This document shows, piece by piece, positions 1-6,687 of a stretch of 11,653 nucleotides of DNA. A program made the translations under genes and the position numbers. Every line of letters starts with the position of its first letter. The stretch's first letter is position 1. Origin of the DNA: an uncultured Clostridia bacterium. GTDB lineage: Bacteria > Bacillota > Clostridia > Oscillospirales > Acutalibacteraceae. Where the stretch lies: positions 1-11,653 of the forward strand of contig CANQIG010000043.1 in assembly GCA_947623765.1 (NCBI GenBank), written 5' to 3'. The notes beneath the pieces are model-generated. The model was not told the DNA's origin, did no database searches, and was given only the letters and a program-made list of their open reading frames with translations.

Positions 1-75
1 GATCATCTGCTGGAACGCGAAGACGAGCGTCTGGCTCAGTTTCGGCTTGTCCTGCACATCGTAGATGAGTTTCAT
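1..75 (-). CDS. Uracil/xanthine permease (NCS2), N-terminal 25 codons
   Basis: Only the start of this gene is in the window; it runs off the left edge. The reverse complement from the ATG at 75 reads MKLIYDVQDKPKL followed by SQTLVFAFQQMI. This is the typical opening of the UraA/PyrP/PbuX branch of NCS2 nucleobase:cation symporters: a short cytoplasmic head with a Y-D-V-x-D-x-P motif, then the first membrane segment starting F-A-F-Q-Q. The family imports uracil or xanthine across the cytoplasmic membrane; the substrate cannot be decided from 25 residues. A GGAG site sits about 8 bases before the ATG, and a sigma-A-type promoter lies at 169-197. It follows the AzgA-type purine permease on the same strand but appears to have its own promoter. 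Recognition rests on the N-terminal signature alone. Confidence 0.75.
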   Translation of the reverse strand, partial: MKLIYDVQDKPKLSQTLVFAFQQMI

Positions 76-168
76 AAAAAGACTCCATTCTGTAGTATTT
101 TTCTCCGCCGCGGATCTTCGCCCGCGCGGCCATTTCCCGGTCCGGCGCGCCCGCGCGCACCACGGCCC

Positions 169-197
169 ATTTTACCACAAATTCCGAGGGAAGTCAA
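169..197 (-). promoter_or_regulatory. Sigma-A-type promoter for the partial permease
   Basis: On the minus strand TTGACT (192-197) is followed after exactly 17 bases by TAAAAT (169-174). Both boxes are one mismatch from consensus at ideal spacing. The expected transcript start is near 162, giving a GC-rich leader of roughly 87 bases before the ATG at 75. No PyrR-type attenuator or known riboswitch was recognised in that leader. Confidence 0.75.
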
Positions 198-205
198 CCG
201 GAAAC

Positions 206-223
206 AGCACAATATCCTGTGCT
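206..223. promoter_or_regulatory. Inverted repeat upstream of the -35 box, possible operator
   Basis: AGCACA (206-211) and TGTGCT (218-223) form a perfect 6-bp inverted repeat with a 6-base spacer. It lies 8 bases upstream of the -35 box at 192-197, where an activator or a second repressor half-site could sit. It could also be chance; a 6-bp arm is short. Confidence 0.25.
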
Positions 224-257
224 TTCGCTCCCAGCCTCCCCGGTCTTTACAGAACGC

Positions 258-282
258 GCACCCCGGCGGAAAACCGGGGTGC
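258..282 (-). terminator. Hairpin after the AzgA-type permease, probable terminator
   Basis: GCACCCCGG (258-266) pairs perfectly with CCGGGGTGC (274-282) around a 7-base loop, starting about 18 bases past the permease stop codon. The minus-strand sequence after the stem (GCGTTCTG) has few Ts, so it is a weak intrinsic terminator or an mRNA 3'-end stabiliser. The strong promoter just downstream for the next permease fits a transcription boundary here. Confidence 0.5.
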
Positions 283-300
283 GGAAACGGAAGATCCGAT

Positions 301-1725
301 TTATCTTGTGAGGAAGAACATCAGCGCGAAGAGAATGCCGATGATCCAGGTCCCGACGTTGACCTCCTTGATCTTGCCGGTGAAGATCTTGATGAAGATG
401 TAGGAGATCAGGCCGAACGCGATGCCGTAGGAGATGTTGTAGGTGAGCGGCATCATGGCGACGGTCAGGAAGCCGACGACCGCCGCGAGCGGGTCTTTCC
501 AGTCGACGTTCATGACGTTGCTCATCATCAGCACGCCCACATAGATGAGGGCCGCCGCGCAGGCGTAGGTCGGGATGAGCTGCGCCACCGGGGAGAGGAA
601 CATCGCGATGAAGAAGAGCGCCGCCGTCGTGACGGAGGTCAGACCCGTGCGGCCGCCCTCCGCGACGCCCGCGGAAGATTCGACGAAGGTCGTGACGGTG
701 GAGGTGCCGCAGGCGGCGCCGGTGCAGGTCGCGACCGCGTCCGCGAGCATGGCCTTGTTCATGTTCGGGACGTCGCCCTCTTTGGTGAGCATATTGCCCG
801 CCGCGCACGCGCCGTAGAGCGTGCCCATGGTGTCGAACATATCGACCATGCAGAACGCCAGCATACTGGTGAGGAGCATGACGATGAACGCGCCGACGCC
901 GTTCGCCCCGATGTAGGCGGAGAAGTCAAAGCCCTCGGTGAAGACCTTGAGGAACGCCTCGGAGCCGAACGCCTTGAACGCGCCGAAGAAATCGGAGGTG
1001 AGATTCGGGGCGACCGCCGTGTTGTAGAAGTCCGGCACGGAGATGAGCCCGACGATGTAGTACACGACGCTGCCGCCGAGGATGCCCCAGAGGATCGCGC
1101 CGCGGACCTTCATCTTGGACATCGCGCCGATCGCAAACACGGTGAAGACCGTGATGAGCATCGGGAAGATCGTGGTCCAGTTCGCGGTGCCGGTGAAGAC
1201 GTTGAAGGACGCGAGGTTGACCTTCGTCGAGGCGTCCGCCACGACGATGCCCGCGTTCTGCAGGCCGATGAACGCGATGAACAGGCCGATGCCGGCGGAG
1301 ATCGCGACCTTGACGGCCTTCGGGATCGCGTCAAAGATGACCTTGCGCAGGCCGGTGACGGTCAGGACGACGAACACGACGCCGTCAAACAGGACCAGCA
1401 CGAGCGCGTTCGCGTAGCTCAGGCCCATGCCCACGCAGATCGTGTAGACGAAGTAGGCGTTGAGGCCCATGCCGGAAGCCTGTGCCAGCGGTAGGTTGGA
1501 GAGCAGACCGATCAGCAGCGTGCCGACGACGGCGGAGATCGCGGTGGCGATGTAGATCGCGCCGTAGCTCACGCCCAGAACGTTGGTCCCGTCGCCGAAC
1601 GGATCGGAGAACATCCCGGCGTTGACCATCAGGATGTACGCCATCGCCATGAAGGTGGTGATGCCGGCGGTGATCTCCGTCCGGACGGTCGTCTTGTTCT
1701 CCTTGAGCTTAAAGAACTTTTCCAA
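301..1725 (-). CDS. AzgA-type purine permease (NCS2 family)
   Basis: Imports purine bases (hypoxanthine, guanine or adenine) by cation symport through the cytoplasmic membrane, feeding purine salvage. The protein is 474 residues and almost wholly hydrophobic, fitting the 12-14 membrane spans of the family. It has the AzgA/PbuG marks: head MEKFFKLKEN, ASGMGLNAYF at 83-92, VDMFDTMGTL at 294-303 and ESSAGVAEGGRTGLTSV near 349-365. I chose the TTG at 1725 because it gives the usual M-E-K-F-F-K-L-K start and stands 10 bases after GAGGAG (1736-1741); the GTG at 1734 is one base from that site, too close. A longer reading from 1842 runs into the promoter and is unlikely. It is transcribed from a promoter at 1791-1819 under a PurBox-like palindrome. 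Family call is firm, the exact purine is not known. Confidence 0.92.
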   Translation of the reverse strand: MEKFFKLKENKTTVRTEITAGITTFMAMAYILMVNAGMFSDPFGDGTNVLGVSYGAIYIATAISAVVGTLLIGLLSNLPLAQASGMGLNAYFVYTICVGMGLSYANALVLVLFDGVVFVVLTVTGLRKVIFDAIPKAVKVAISAGIGLFIAFIGLQNAGIVVADASTKVNLASFNVFTGTANWTTIFPMLITVFTVFAIGAMSKMKVRGAILWGILGGSVVYYIVGLISVPDFYNTAVAPNLTSDFFGAFKAFGSEAFLKVFTEGFDFSAYIGANGVGAFIVMLLTSMLAFCMVDMFDTMGTLYGACAAGNMLTKEGDVPNMNKAMLADAVATCTGAACGTSTVTTFVESSAGVAEGGRTGLTSVTTAALFFIAMFLSPVAQLIPTYACAAALIYVGVLMMSNVMNVDWKDPLAAVVGFLTVAMMPLTYNISYGIAFGLISYIFIKIFTGKIKEVNVGTWIIGILFALMFFLTR

Positions 1726-1790
1726 TGTACTCACACTCCTCGAAACAACAATAGGTTCCGCGCCCCGGAAGAAGCTGGGGTATATGCATA

Positions 1791-1819
1791 AGTATAGCGC
1801 GAATCCTTCCGAATTGCAA
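1791..1819 (-). promoter_or_regulatory. Sigma-A-type promoter of the AzgA-type permease
   Basis: On the minus strand TTGCAA (1814-1819), a 17-base spacer, then TATACT (1791-1796). The start should fall near 1784, leaving a leader of about 60 bases before the TTG start at 1725. That leader is too short for a purine riboswitch with expression platform. The placement also shows that the reading frame open up to 1842 cannot be translated in full from this transcript. Confidence 0.75.
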
Positions 1820-1833
1820 GAGAAAATTCGGAA
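1807..1833. promoter_or_regulatory. PurBox-like operator over the -35 box
   Basis: TTCCGAATT (1807-1815) and AATTCGGAA (1825-1833) are a perfect 9-bp inverted repeat with a 9-base centre. The -35 box (1814-1819) lies inside it, so a bound protein would block RNA polymerase. The arms contain CCGAA flanked by A/T, close to the PurR box of Bacillus, and the target gene is a purine permease. Against this, Bacillus PurR boxes are usually spaced more widely (16-17 bases between CGAA cores; here 13). Calling it a PurR site is inference. Confidence 0.45.
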
Positions 1834-2025
1834 AAAAGTCACATTTTATTCACAAAAAGAAGCCGTACCGCATCCATCCTTCTTTTGCAGGATTCACAAG
1901 AAAGAATATGTACTTTACACCTTGCCGCCGTTTTCGAGTGTTCGTCAAATTATCTTCCATTTTTCTTTTCTCTTTTTCGCGCGTGCGGCGGGCGGGGGTT
2001 CAGCTCTGCAAGCCGGACAGTGACT

Positions 2026-2792
2026 TTAAATGTGGATCTGAAACTCCCCAAAATCAAAAAGGCCGCTGCCCTGTCTGAGCTGCCCGCGGTCCTCCAAGCG
2101 GTCAAACGCCGCCGCGATCCGACCGACCATCTCCACCGGAACAGTGAGCTGATGGTGCGCGGGCAGGACGCGGTCGATCTCAAAGCGCCGCACCTTGCGG
2201 ACCGACTGCTGAAACTGTTTTGGGTCCGTCGTCGGATAAAAGGCGTCCAGACACCCTCGATAAATCAAATCCCCGGAATATAGCCACCCTTTGTCCCGCT
2301 CATAGAAGCAGCAGTGCCCGGGCGAATGGCCGGGCGTGTGAATGACCTGCAGCGTTCGGCTTCCCAAGTCCAGAAGGTCGCCGTCGTGCAGCACGCTTGT
2401 GGGGCTGCCCTTGAAGATTTGGTAATCTTCCAAGCGAAAATCGGCGGGAAAATCGCACGGCTGCAGGGTCAGATTCTTCTTTACCGCCTGCAGCGGAATG
2501 GGGAACCGCTCGGAGATCCAAGCGATCTCCTCTTCGTGTACGGCGAAACGCGGGAAATACTTGTGCCCGCCGATGTGGTCCCAATGTACGTGGGTCGTAA
2601 GAACGGAGACGGGCAGATCGGTCAAAGAATCGACCACTTCTCTGATGTTTGCAGCGCCAAGGCCGGTGTCGATCAAAACGGCCTGCTCTGTCCCGCAAAG
2701 CAAATAGCAGTGCGTTTCTTCCCAGTGTTTATACTCGCTGATCGTAAGGTCTGCGCGTCTATCTTTTCGACGGTGAACCAGTTATCCTGCAC
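2026..2792 (-). CDS. MBL-fold metallo-hydrolase, -1 frameshift near the N-terminus
   Basis: A metallo-beta-lactamase-fold hydrolase, a soluble dinuclear-metal enzyme of unknown substrate. The uninterrupted part (TTG at 2703 to TAA at 2026, 225 residues) keeps all metal ligands: H38, H40, D42, H43 in THVHWDHIGG, H126 in HTPGHSPGH, D145 in SGDL and H183 in LPAHH. It lacks a good start. A GTG at 2792, 8 bases after GAGAGG, opens another frame giving VQDNWFTVEKIDAQT, a typical opening strand for the family; ISEYKHWEETHCYLL then continues in the main frame. The two join if one base is missing near 2743-2747, giving about 255 residues. In the main frame the stretch upstream has a TAA and no usable start. 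It is either a broken gene or a sequencing/assembly error. It follows the damaged acetyltransferase gene by 49 bases, probably co-transcribed. Confidence 0.75.
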
Positions 2793-2841
2793 AGTGTTTT
2801 CCTCTCATACAGTTCCAATTTACTTCCCAACAGGCGAGATT

Positions 2842-3351
2842 TTAACGAAAAGCCACATAACGGTAATGCAGCATATCTACGCCCCTGTAATGCTTCACCC
2901 ATTTATCCTGCATCGTCATTCCATTCCTGATGGCTACCTTTTGAGATGCCAGATTCGTATCCCGGATAATAGAGCACACTTCCGCCGCATTTAGTGTCTC
3001 AAACGCATACTTTTTACACGCTTTTGCCGCCTCTGTCGCATATCCTTGGTGCCAATGGGACCGCTCAAACAGGTAGCCGATCTCAAGCACCTCTTTGTCC
3101 TTCCAAGGCTGCATGGTAAGCCCGCATTGGCCGATCATTTCACCCGTTTCCTTCAGTACGACTGCCCATAAGCCGAATCCCCATTTTTGATAACGGGCGA
3201 TCTACCGGTCGAGCCATTCCTGGACTTCATCGTCACGAAACGCGCCCTCATACGCGTACATCGTATCTTCGTCCTGCAGGATCCTGCACAAAGCCGCGTA
3301 ATCTGTCTGCTCCATCTCGCGCAGATATAACCGTTCGGTTTCCAGTATCAT
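2842..3351 (-). pseudogene. GNAT acetyltransferase (RimJ/RimL-like), interrupted by TAG
   Basis: Full reading from ATG at 3351 to TAA at 2842 would give 169 residues, the normal size for a GNAT N-acetyltransferase. AAGGAG (3363-3368) stands 11 bases upstream. The head MILETERLYLREMEQTDYAAL is a classic RimJ/RimL-type opening (prefix L-E-T-E-R-L-x-L-R), and the acetyl-CoA loop appears as HWHQGYATEAAKA in the C-terminal half. Codon 50 (3202-3204) is TAG between LDR and IARYQKWGFGLW; a single C-to-T change from CAG (Gln) would explain it. Downstream, an ATG at 3138 could start only a 98-residue fragment lacking the N-terminal strands. The family transfers acetyl to an amine; the substrate is unknown. 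Real decay or a sequence error are both possible. Confidence 0.8.
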
Positions 3352-3855
3352 TTTATCTTTATCTCCTTAACTTCATATTGTTTCATGGCCTAAAGAGCAC
3401 CGATTTCTGGTTTGGCGTTCTCATCAAAACATATATTTTGCAGCGCATTATGTCTTGCATACTTTAGGGGGAAAACAACCACCGGCTCTGCCGGTGCGTG
3501 TAGAAAAGCTTTGGCTGCAGGCATCGAGCGAAGCGAGGAAGGAAACTTGCGCGGTTCGCCATAACGAAAATACCCCGGGGAGAAGGGAATTTCCCATTTA
3601 TGGGCGGCGGGACGCGTGATGCAAGCGGTGAACCGTTCAACGCGTCTTTAGATGTATGCCGGGAGCAGGCCCTTTCAGGGCCTACACGAAGCCACCGGCT
3701 TTGCCGGTGGTCCTGACTCCTTTTTTCGACCTGTTTTTCCTGATTTTTCATGCAATTTGCGATTTATCGGACAGTCGATTATGCAACATTTCACATAATT
3801 CCATCAAAATGGAAAGGCAGCTACGATTCTTTTCGCGGTGAAGTGCCGAGGCGCT
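3352..3855. other. 504-bp non-coding stretch
   Basis: No convincing gene lies here. From 3352 to 3478 is the AT-richer upstream region of the damaged acetyltransferase; no clear promoter was found. From 3479 to 3710 is the inverted-ended element described separately. From 3711 to 3855 is an AT-rich tail with a small hairpin, TTCCAT (3799-3804) and ATGGAA (3809-3814). A reading frame at 3464-3751 (minus) merely translates the element, repeats H-R-Q-S-R-W at both ends and lacks a ribosome site. Confidence 0.6.
3479..3710. repeat. MITE-like or structured intergenic element with palindromic inverted ends
   Basis: The two ends are related in inverted orientation. Left: CACCGGC-TCT-GCCGGTG hairpin (3480-3496) directly followed by CGTGTAG (3497-3503). 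Right: CTACACG (3682-3688), three bases, then CCACCGGC-TTT-GCCGGTGG hairpin (3692-3710). Inverted, the ends agree over 22 of 25 bases plus a 4-base gap. Inside are more palindromes: CCCCGGGG near 3573, GGGAATTTCCC near 3586, GACGCGT/ACGCGTC (3611-3617 and 3640-3646) with a nested AGCGGT/ACCGTT pair, and AGGCCCT-TTC-AGGGCCT (3667-3683). Such density suggests a folding RNA or a non-autonomous mobile repeat. On the plus strand the right hairpin leads into a run of six Ts (about 3721-3726), so it might end transcription. No target-site duplication is evident. Confidence 0.5.
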
Positions 3856-6516
3856 TCATTCTCCCTCGTCTTTCACGACGGGGCGGTTCCCGAACTTCGC
3901 GTTTTCCCGCGCGTTGAGCGTATCCACGGCCTCGCGCAGCGTCTCCACCGCGGCTTTGACCTCGGCTTCGAGCTCCGCCGCGCTGACGCGCTCGGCGCCG
4001 TGCCCGAGGACGATCACCTGCTCGGCGTAATCGGCGGTGGCGACGCGGACTTTGTGCTGCTTGCCGATCTCGTAGGTGGCGCGTTCGATGTAGGTGTCGG
4101 CGGTTTCGGCCTGCTTTGTGAACACGACCGTGACGTTCCCAATGCGCTCGACATCCTCGACGGGACGGGGGACGCGGTAGGCGTCGAAGACGAGAAGGAC
4201 GATCTCGCCGGAAACACTGCGGTAAGCGGACAAAAGGTCGATGAGCAGGGAACGGGCGGTATCTAGGTCGCGGGCGGCTATGGTTTTGAGTGTGTCCCAC
4301 GCGTGGATGATGTTGTAGCCGTCGACGAGAAGATAGCGGTTTTTGGGCGGATCTTCGGCGTTTTTGGGGGACGGGCGGTAGGTCGCTTCCTCGGCGCGGA
4401 CGGCGCTTTGGGGACGGAGGTCGCGGCGCTTGAGGGGGCCGTAGGTGCGCTCGAAGATGGCGCGAAGCTCCGGATCGGCCTCAAAAGAAGGGCGCGTTTG
4501 GCGGGGAATTGGCTGTGTTTTAGGCGCATTTGCCGTACTTTGGGCGGTATTTCGGCGGTCCTTTTTCGCGGGTAGGTGCATATGCCCCGCCGCTTCGCGC
4601 CACGGGACGATGAATCCCGCGCCGTGCGCGCAGAACACCGAGTCCCCGGTGTTCAAAAGGTCGCGCTCGGGGTCGTAGCCGATCCGGGCGACGACCTCCT
4701 CCGCGTTGTGGCAGGGGAAGTAGCCCTTCGGCAAAAGCGAGAGCGCGCCCTTGCCCTTCGTGTAGACGAGGACCTCCGCGCCGTAGCCGGAGAGCGCCGC
4801 CGCAGGCGCGCTGCCGGAGAGCACGCTGTTCGCCCCCTCCGTCTGAGGCGGGTCGAACTGCGCGCCGAGCCGTTCGAGGTCGGTGAGCGCGCGGCCGATG
4901 TGCTCCGAGGGGACGTCCAGCCGAAAGTCGTACCACGGCTCGAGGAGGACGCTCTCGGCGCTGAGGAGCCCGTGACGCACCGCGCGGTACGTCGCCTCCC
5001 GGAAGTCGCCGCCCTCGGTATGCTTGAGGTGCGCGCGGCCGGCGATCAGCGTGATCTTCACGTCGGTGAGCGGGGAGCCGGTCAGCACGCCGGGGAACTC
5101 TCGCTCGGAAAGGTGGGTGAGGATGAGGCGCTGCCAGTTCCGGTCGAGCACGTCCTCGCTCAGTTCCGAGGCGAGCTGCACGCCGCTGCCGCGCGGGCCC
5201 GGCTCGAGCCAGAGATGCACCTCCGCGTAGTGGCGCAGCGGCTCGAAATGGCCCATGCCCTCGGCGGCGGTCTTCAGCGTCTCGCGGTAGACGACGCTGC
5301 CCGGGCCGAAATCCACATCCTCGCCGAAGCGGTCGAAAATGCGGCGGCGCAGCACCTCGAGCTGCACCTCGCCCATGAGCCGGACGTGCAGCTCGGCGAG
5401 CTCCGCGTTCCAGACGACCGCGAGCGCGGGGTCCTCCTCCGCGAGCTCGCGGAGCTGTCCCGCCGCGACGACCGGGTCGAGCCCCGGGGGAAGCAGCACC
5501 TGATACGTCAAAAAGCTTTGGAGGATCGGCTCCGGGGTGTCCGGCTCCGCGCCGAGGCCCTCGCCGGGGCGCGTCGCGGAGAGCCCCGTCACGGCGCAGA
5601 CGCTCCCCGCCGGAACCGCGTCCGCGAGCGTGAATTTCTCGCCGGAATAGAGCCGGAGCTGGTCAGCCTTTTCGCTCCACGGCTCCCCCTTCGCGTTCTG
5701 CCCGGAGAGCACGTCCTTCACGCGGAGCGTACCGCCCGTGACTTTGAGGTACGTCAGCCGCGCGCCCTGCGGGTCCCGCGCGATCTTATAGACCTTCGCG
5801 CCGAACTCCTCCCCGTAGGTCTTCCGGGGCGCGAGACGCTCGACGCCGGAGAGCAGCGCGTCGACGCCCGAAAGGCGCAGCGCAGAGCCGAAAAAGCACG
5901 GAAAGAGCCTGCGCGCCGCGACGAGGCGGCGCAGCGTCTCCGGGGAGAGCGCGCCGGTCTCGAGGTATTCCGAGAGCGCGTCCTCGTCGGTGAGCGCGGC
6001 GGTCTCCGAAAAATCCGGGGCGGACGCGTCGGCGCAGCCGGGCCCGAACGAATCGCGCAGTTCGGCAAGGCGCGCGGCGGGGTCCACGCCGGACAGATCG
6101 GTCTTGTTCACAAAGAGGAACACCGGCACGCCGTACCGCTCGAGCAGCCGCCAGAGCGTGCGCGTGTGGCTCTGCACGCCGTCCGTGCCGCTGACGACGA
6201 GGACGGCGCAGTCGAGCATCTGCATCGTGCGCTCCGCCTCCGTCGAAAAATCGACGTGGCCGGGCGTATCGAGCAGCGTGACCTCGGTCTCGGAGAGCGG
6301 CAGGAGCGCCTGCTTCGAGAAGATCGTGATGCCGCGCTCGCGCTCGATCGCGTCGGTATCGAGGAACGCGTCGCCGCGGTCCACGCGGCCGAGCTTGCGC
6401 AGGCGGCCCGCCGTGAAGAGCATCGCCTCGGAGAGCGTCGTCTTCCCCGCGTCGACGTGGGCGAGCAGCCCGAGGCAGAGCGGGCGTTTTCTGTTGTTTT
6501 CCGGCACTTCGGGCAT
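3856..6516 (-). CDS. TetM/EF-G-like ribosomal GTPase fused to a Rae1/YacP NYN nuclease domain
   Basis: 886 residues. The first ~650 are an EF-G-type translational GTPase of the ribosomal-protection branch: P-loop AHVDAGKTT (19-27), switch I with RGIT (61-64), DTPGH (83-87), NKTD (137-140), then EF-G-like domains II-V. A Pro/Arg-rich linker with DPELRAIFERTYGPL follows. Residues ~726-886 match Bacillus YacP (Rae1), the endonuclease that cuts mRNA in the ribosomal A site: VDGYNIIHAW (D732), VFDAY (D778), TKQAETAD (E804, D807), ATADYAEQ (D829) and GAERVSAAEL. All acidic positions of the NYN fold are present, so the nuclease looks intact. Ordinary Tet(M)/Tet(O) proteins are about 640 residues and lack this tail. 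ATG at 6516 is chosen for AGGGGG seven bases upstream; the in-frame ATG at 6615 has no ribosome site. Annotation as tetracycline resistance is not supported by sequence alone; ribosome rescue or A-site mRNA cleavage is my inference. Confidence 0.9.
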   Translation of the reverse strand: MPEVPENNRKRPLCLGLLAHVDAGKTTLSEAMLFTAGRLRKLGRVDRGDAFLDTDAIERERGITIFSKQALLPLSETEVTLLDTPGHVDFSTEAERTMQMLDCAVLVVSGTDGVQSHTRTLWRLLERYGVPVFLFVNKTDLSGVDPAARLAELRDSFGPGCADASAPDFSETAALTDEDALSEYLETGALSPETLRRLVAARRLFPCFFGSALRLSGVDALLSGVERLAPRKTYGEEFGAKVYKIARDPQGARLTYLKVTGGTLRVKDVLSGQNAKGEPWSEKADQLRLYSGEKFTLADAVPAGSVCAVTGLSATRPGEGLGAEPDTPEPILQSFLTYQVLLPPGLDPVVAAGQLRELAEEDPALAVVWNAELAELHVRLMGEVQLEVLRRRIFDRFGEDVDFGPGSVVYRETLKTAAEGMGHFEPLRHYAEVHLWLEPGPRGSGVQLASELSEDVLDRNWQRLILTHLSEREFPGVLTGSPLTDVKITLIAGRAHLKHTEGGDFREATYRAVRHGLLSAESVLLEPWYDFRLDVPSEHIGRALTDLERLGAQFDPPQTEGANSVLSGSAPAAALSGYGAEVLVYTKGKGALSLLPKGYFPCHNAEEVVARIGYDPERDLLNTGDSVFCAHGAGFIVPWREAAGHMHLPAKKDRRNTAQSTANAPKTQPIPRQTRPSFEADPELRAIFERTYGPLKRRDLRPQSAVRAEEATYRPSPKNAEDPPKNRYLLVDGYNIIHAWDTLKTIAARDLDTARSLLIDLLSAYRSVSGEIVLLVFDAYRVPRPVEDVERIGNVTVVFTKQAETADTYIERATYEIGKQHKVRVATADYAEQVIVLGHGAERVSAAELEAEVKAAVETLREAVDTLNARENAKFGNRPVVKDEGE

Positions 6517-6557
6517 AGCGGGACCCCCTGTGGAATCTTTTTTTCGTTCCGTATTTT

Positions 6558-6638
6558 CTGCGCTTTGCTCCCGGCGTTTTGAGGCGAAGAAAAGCGCAGC
6601 GCTGCAACGTTTCATAGTTCGCCCGGCGCGGCCGGGCG
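6558..6638 (-). promoter_or_regulatory. Hairpin-rich leader of the GTPase-Rae1 gene
   Basis: In the 171 bases before this gene, two perfect inverted repeats are visible: CGCCCGGC/GCCGGGCG (6620-6627 and 6631-6638, 3-base loop) and CTGCGCTTT/AAAGCGCAG (6558-6566 and 6591-6599, 24-base loop). Neither is followed by a T run on the minus strand, so they are not standard terminators; the first could still mark the end of the acetyltransferase transcript. No good promoter was found in the gap. Leaders of tet-type GTPase genes are often regulated, but no leader peptide or attenuator is demonstrated here. Confidence 0.4.
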
Positions 6639-6687
6639 GGACGCGTTCTACGTTGTGGATGTACTTTGAAGCGGGAAAAGACGGCGC

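Noticed and set aside
1726..1790. Purine riboswitch in the leader of the AzgA-type permease
   Set aside because: The leader from the predicted start is only about 60 bases, and no purine-aptamer core or terminator/antiterminator pair is seen.
2314..2994. 226-codon plus-strand frame opposite the damaged MBL and GNAT genes
   Set aside because: It is antisense to two recognisable genes and shows no domain; it exists because the opposite strand is free of stops there.
3464..3751. 95-codon minus-strand frame across the intergenic element
   Set aside because: It translates the repeat ends (H-R-Q-S-R-W appears at both ends), has no ribosome site and no recognisable domain.
3840..3857. Hairpin GAAGTGCC/GGCGCTTC at the end of the GTPase gene as a terminator
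   Set aside because: It has an internal mismatch, a tiny loop, overlaps the stop codon and is not followed by a T run on the minus strand.
3856..6516. Calling the GTPase a tetracycline-resistance determinant
   Set aside because: The ribosomal-protection family is clear, but resistance cannot be read from sequence. The NYN fusion, NKTD in place of Tet(M)'s NKID and the chromosomal-looking context point to a different role.
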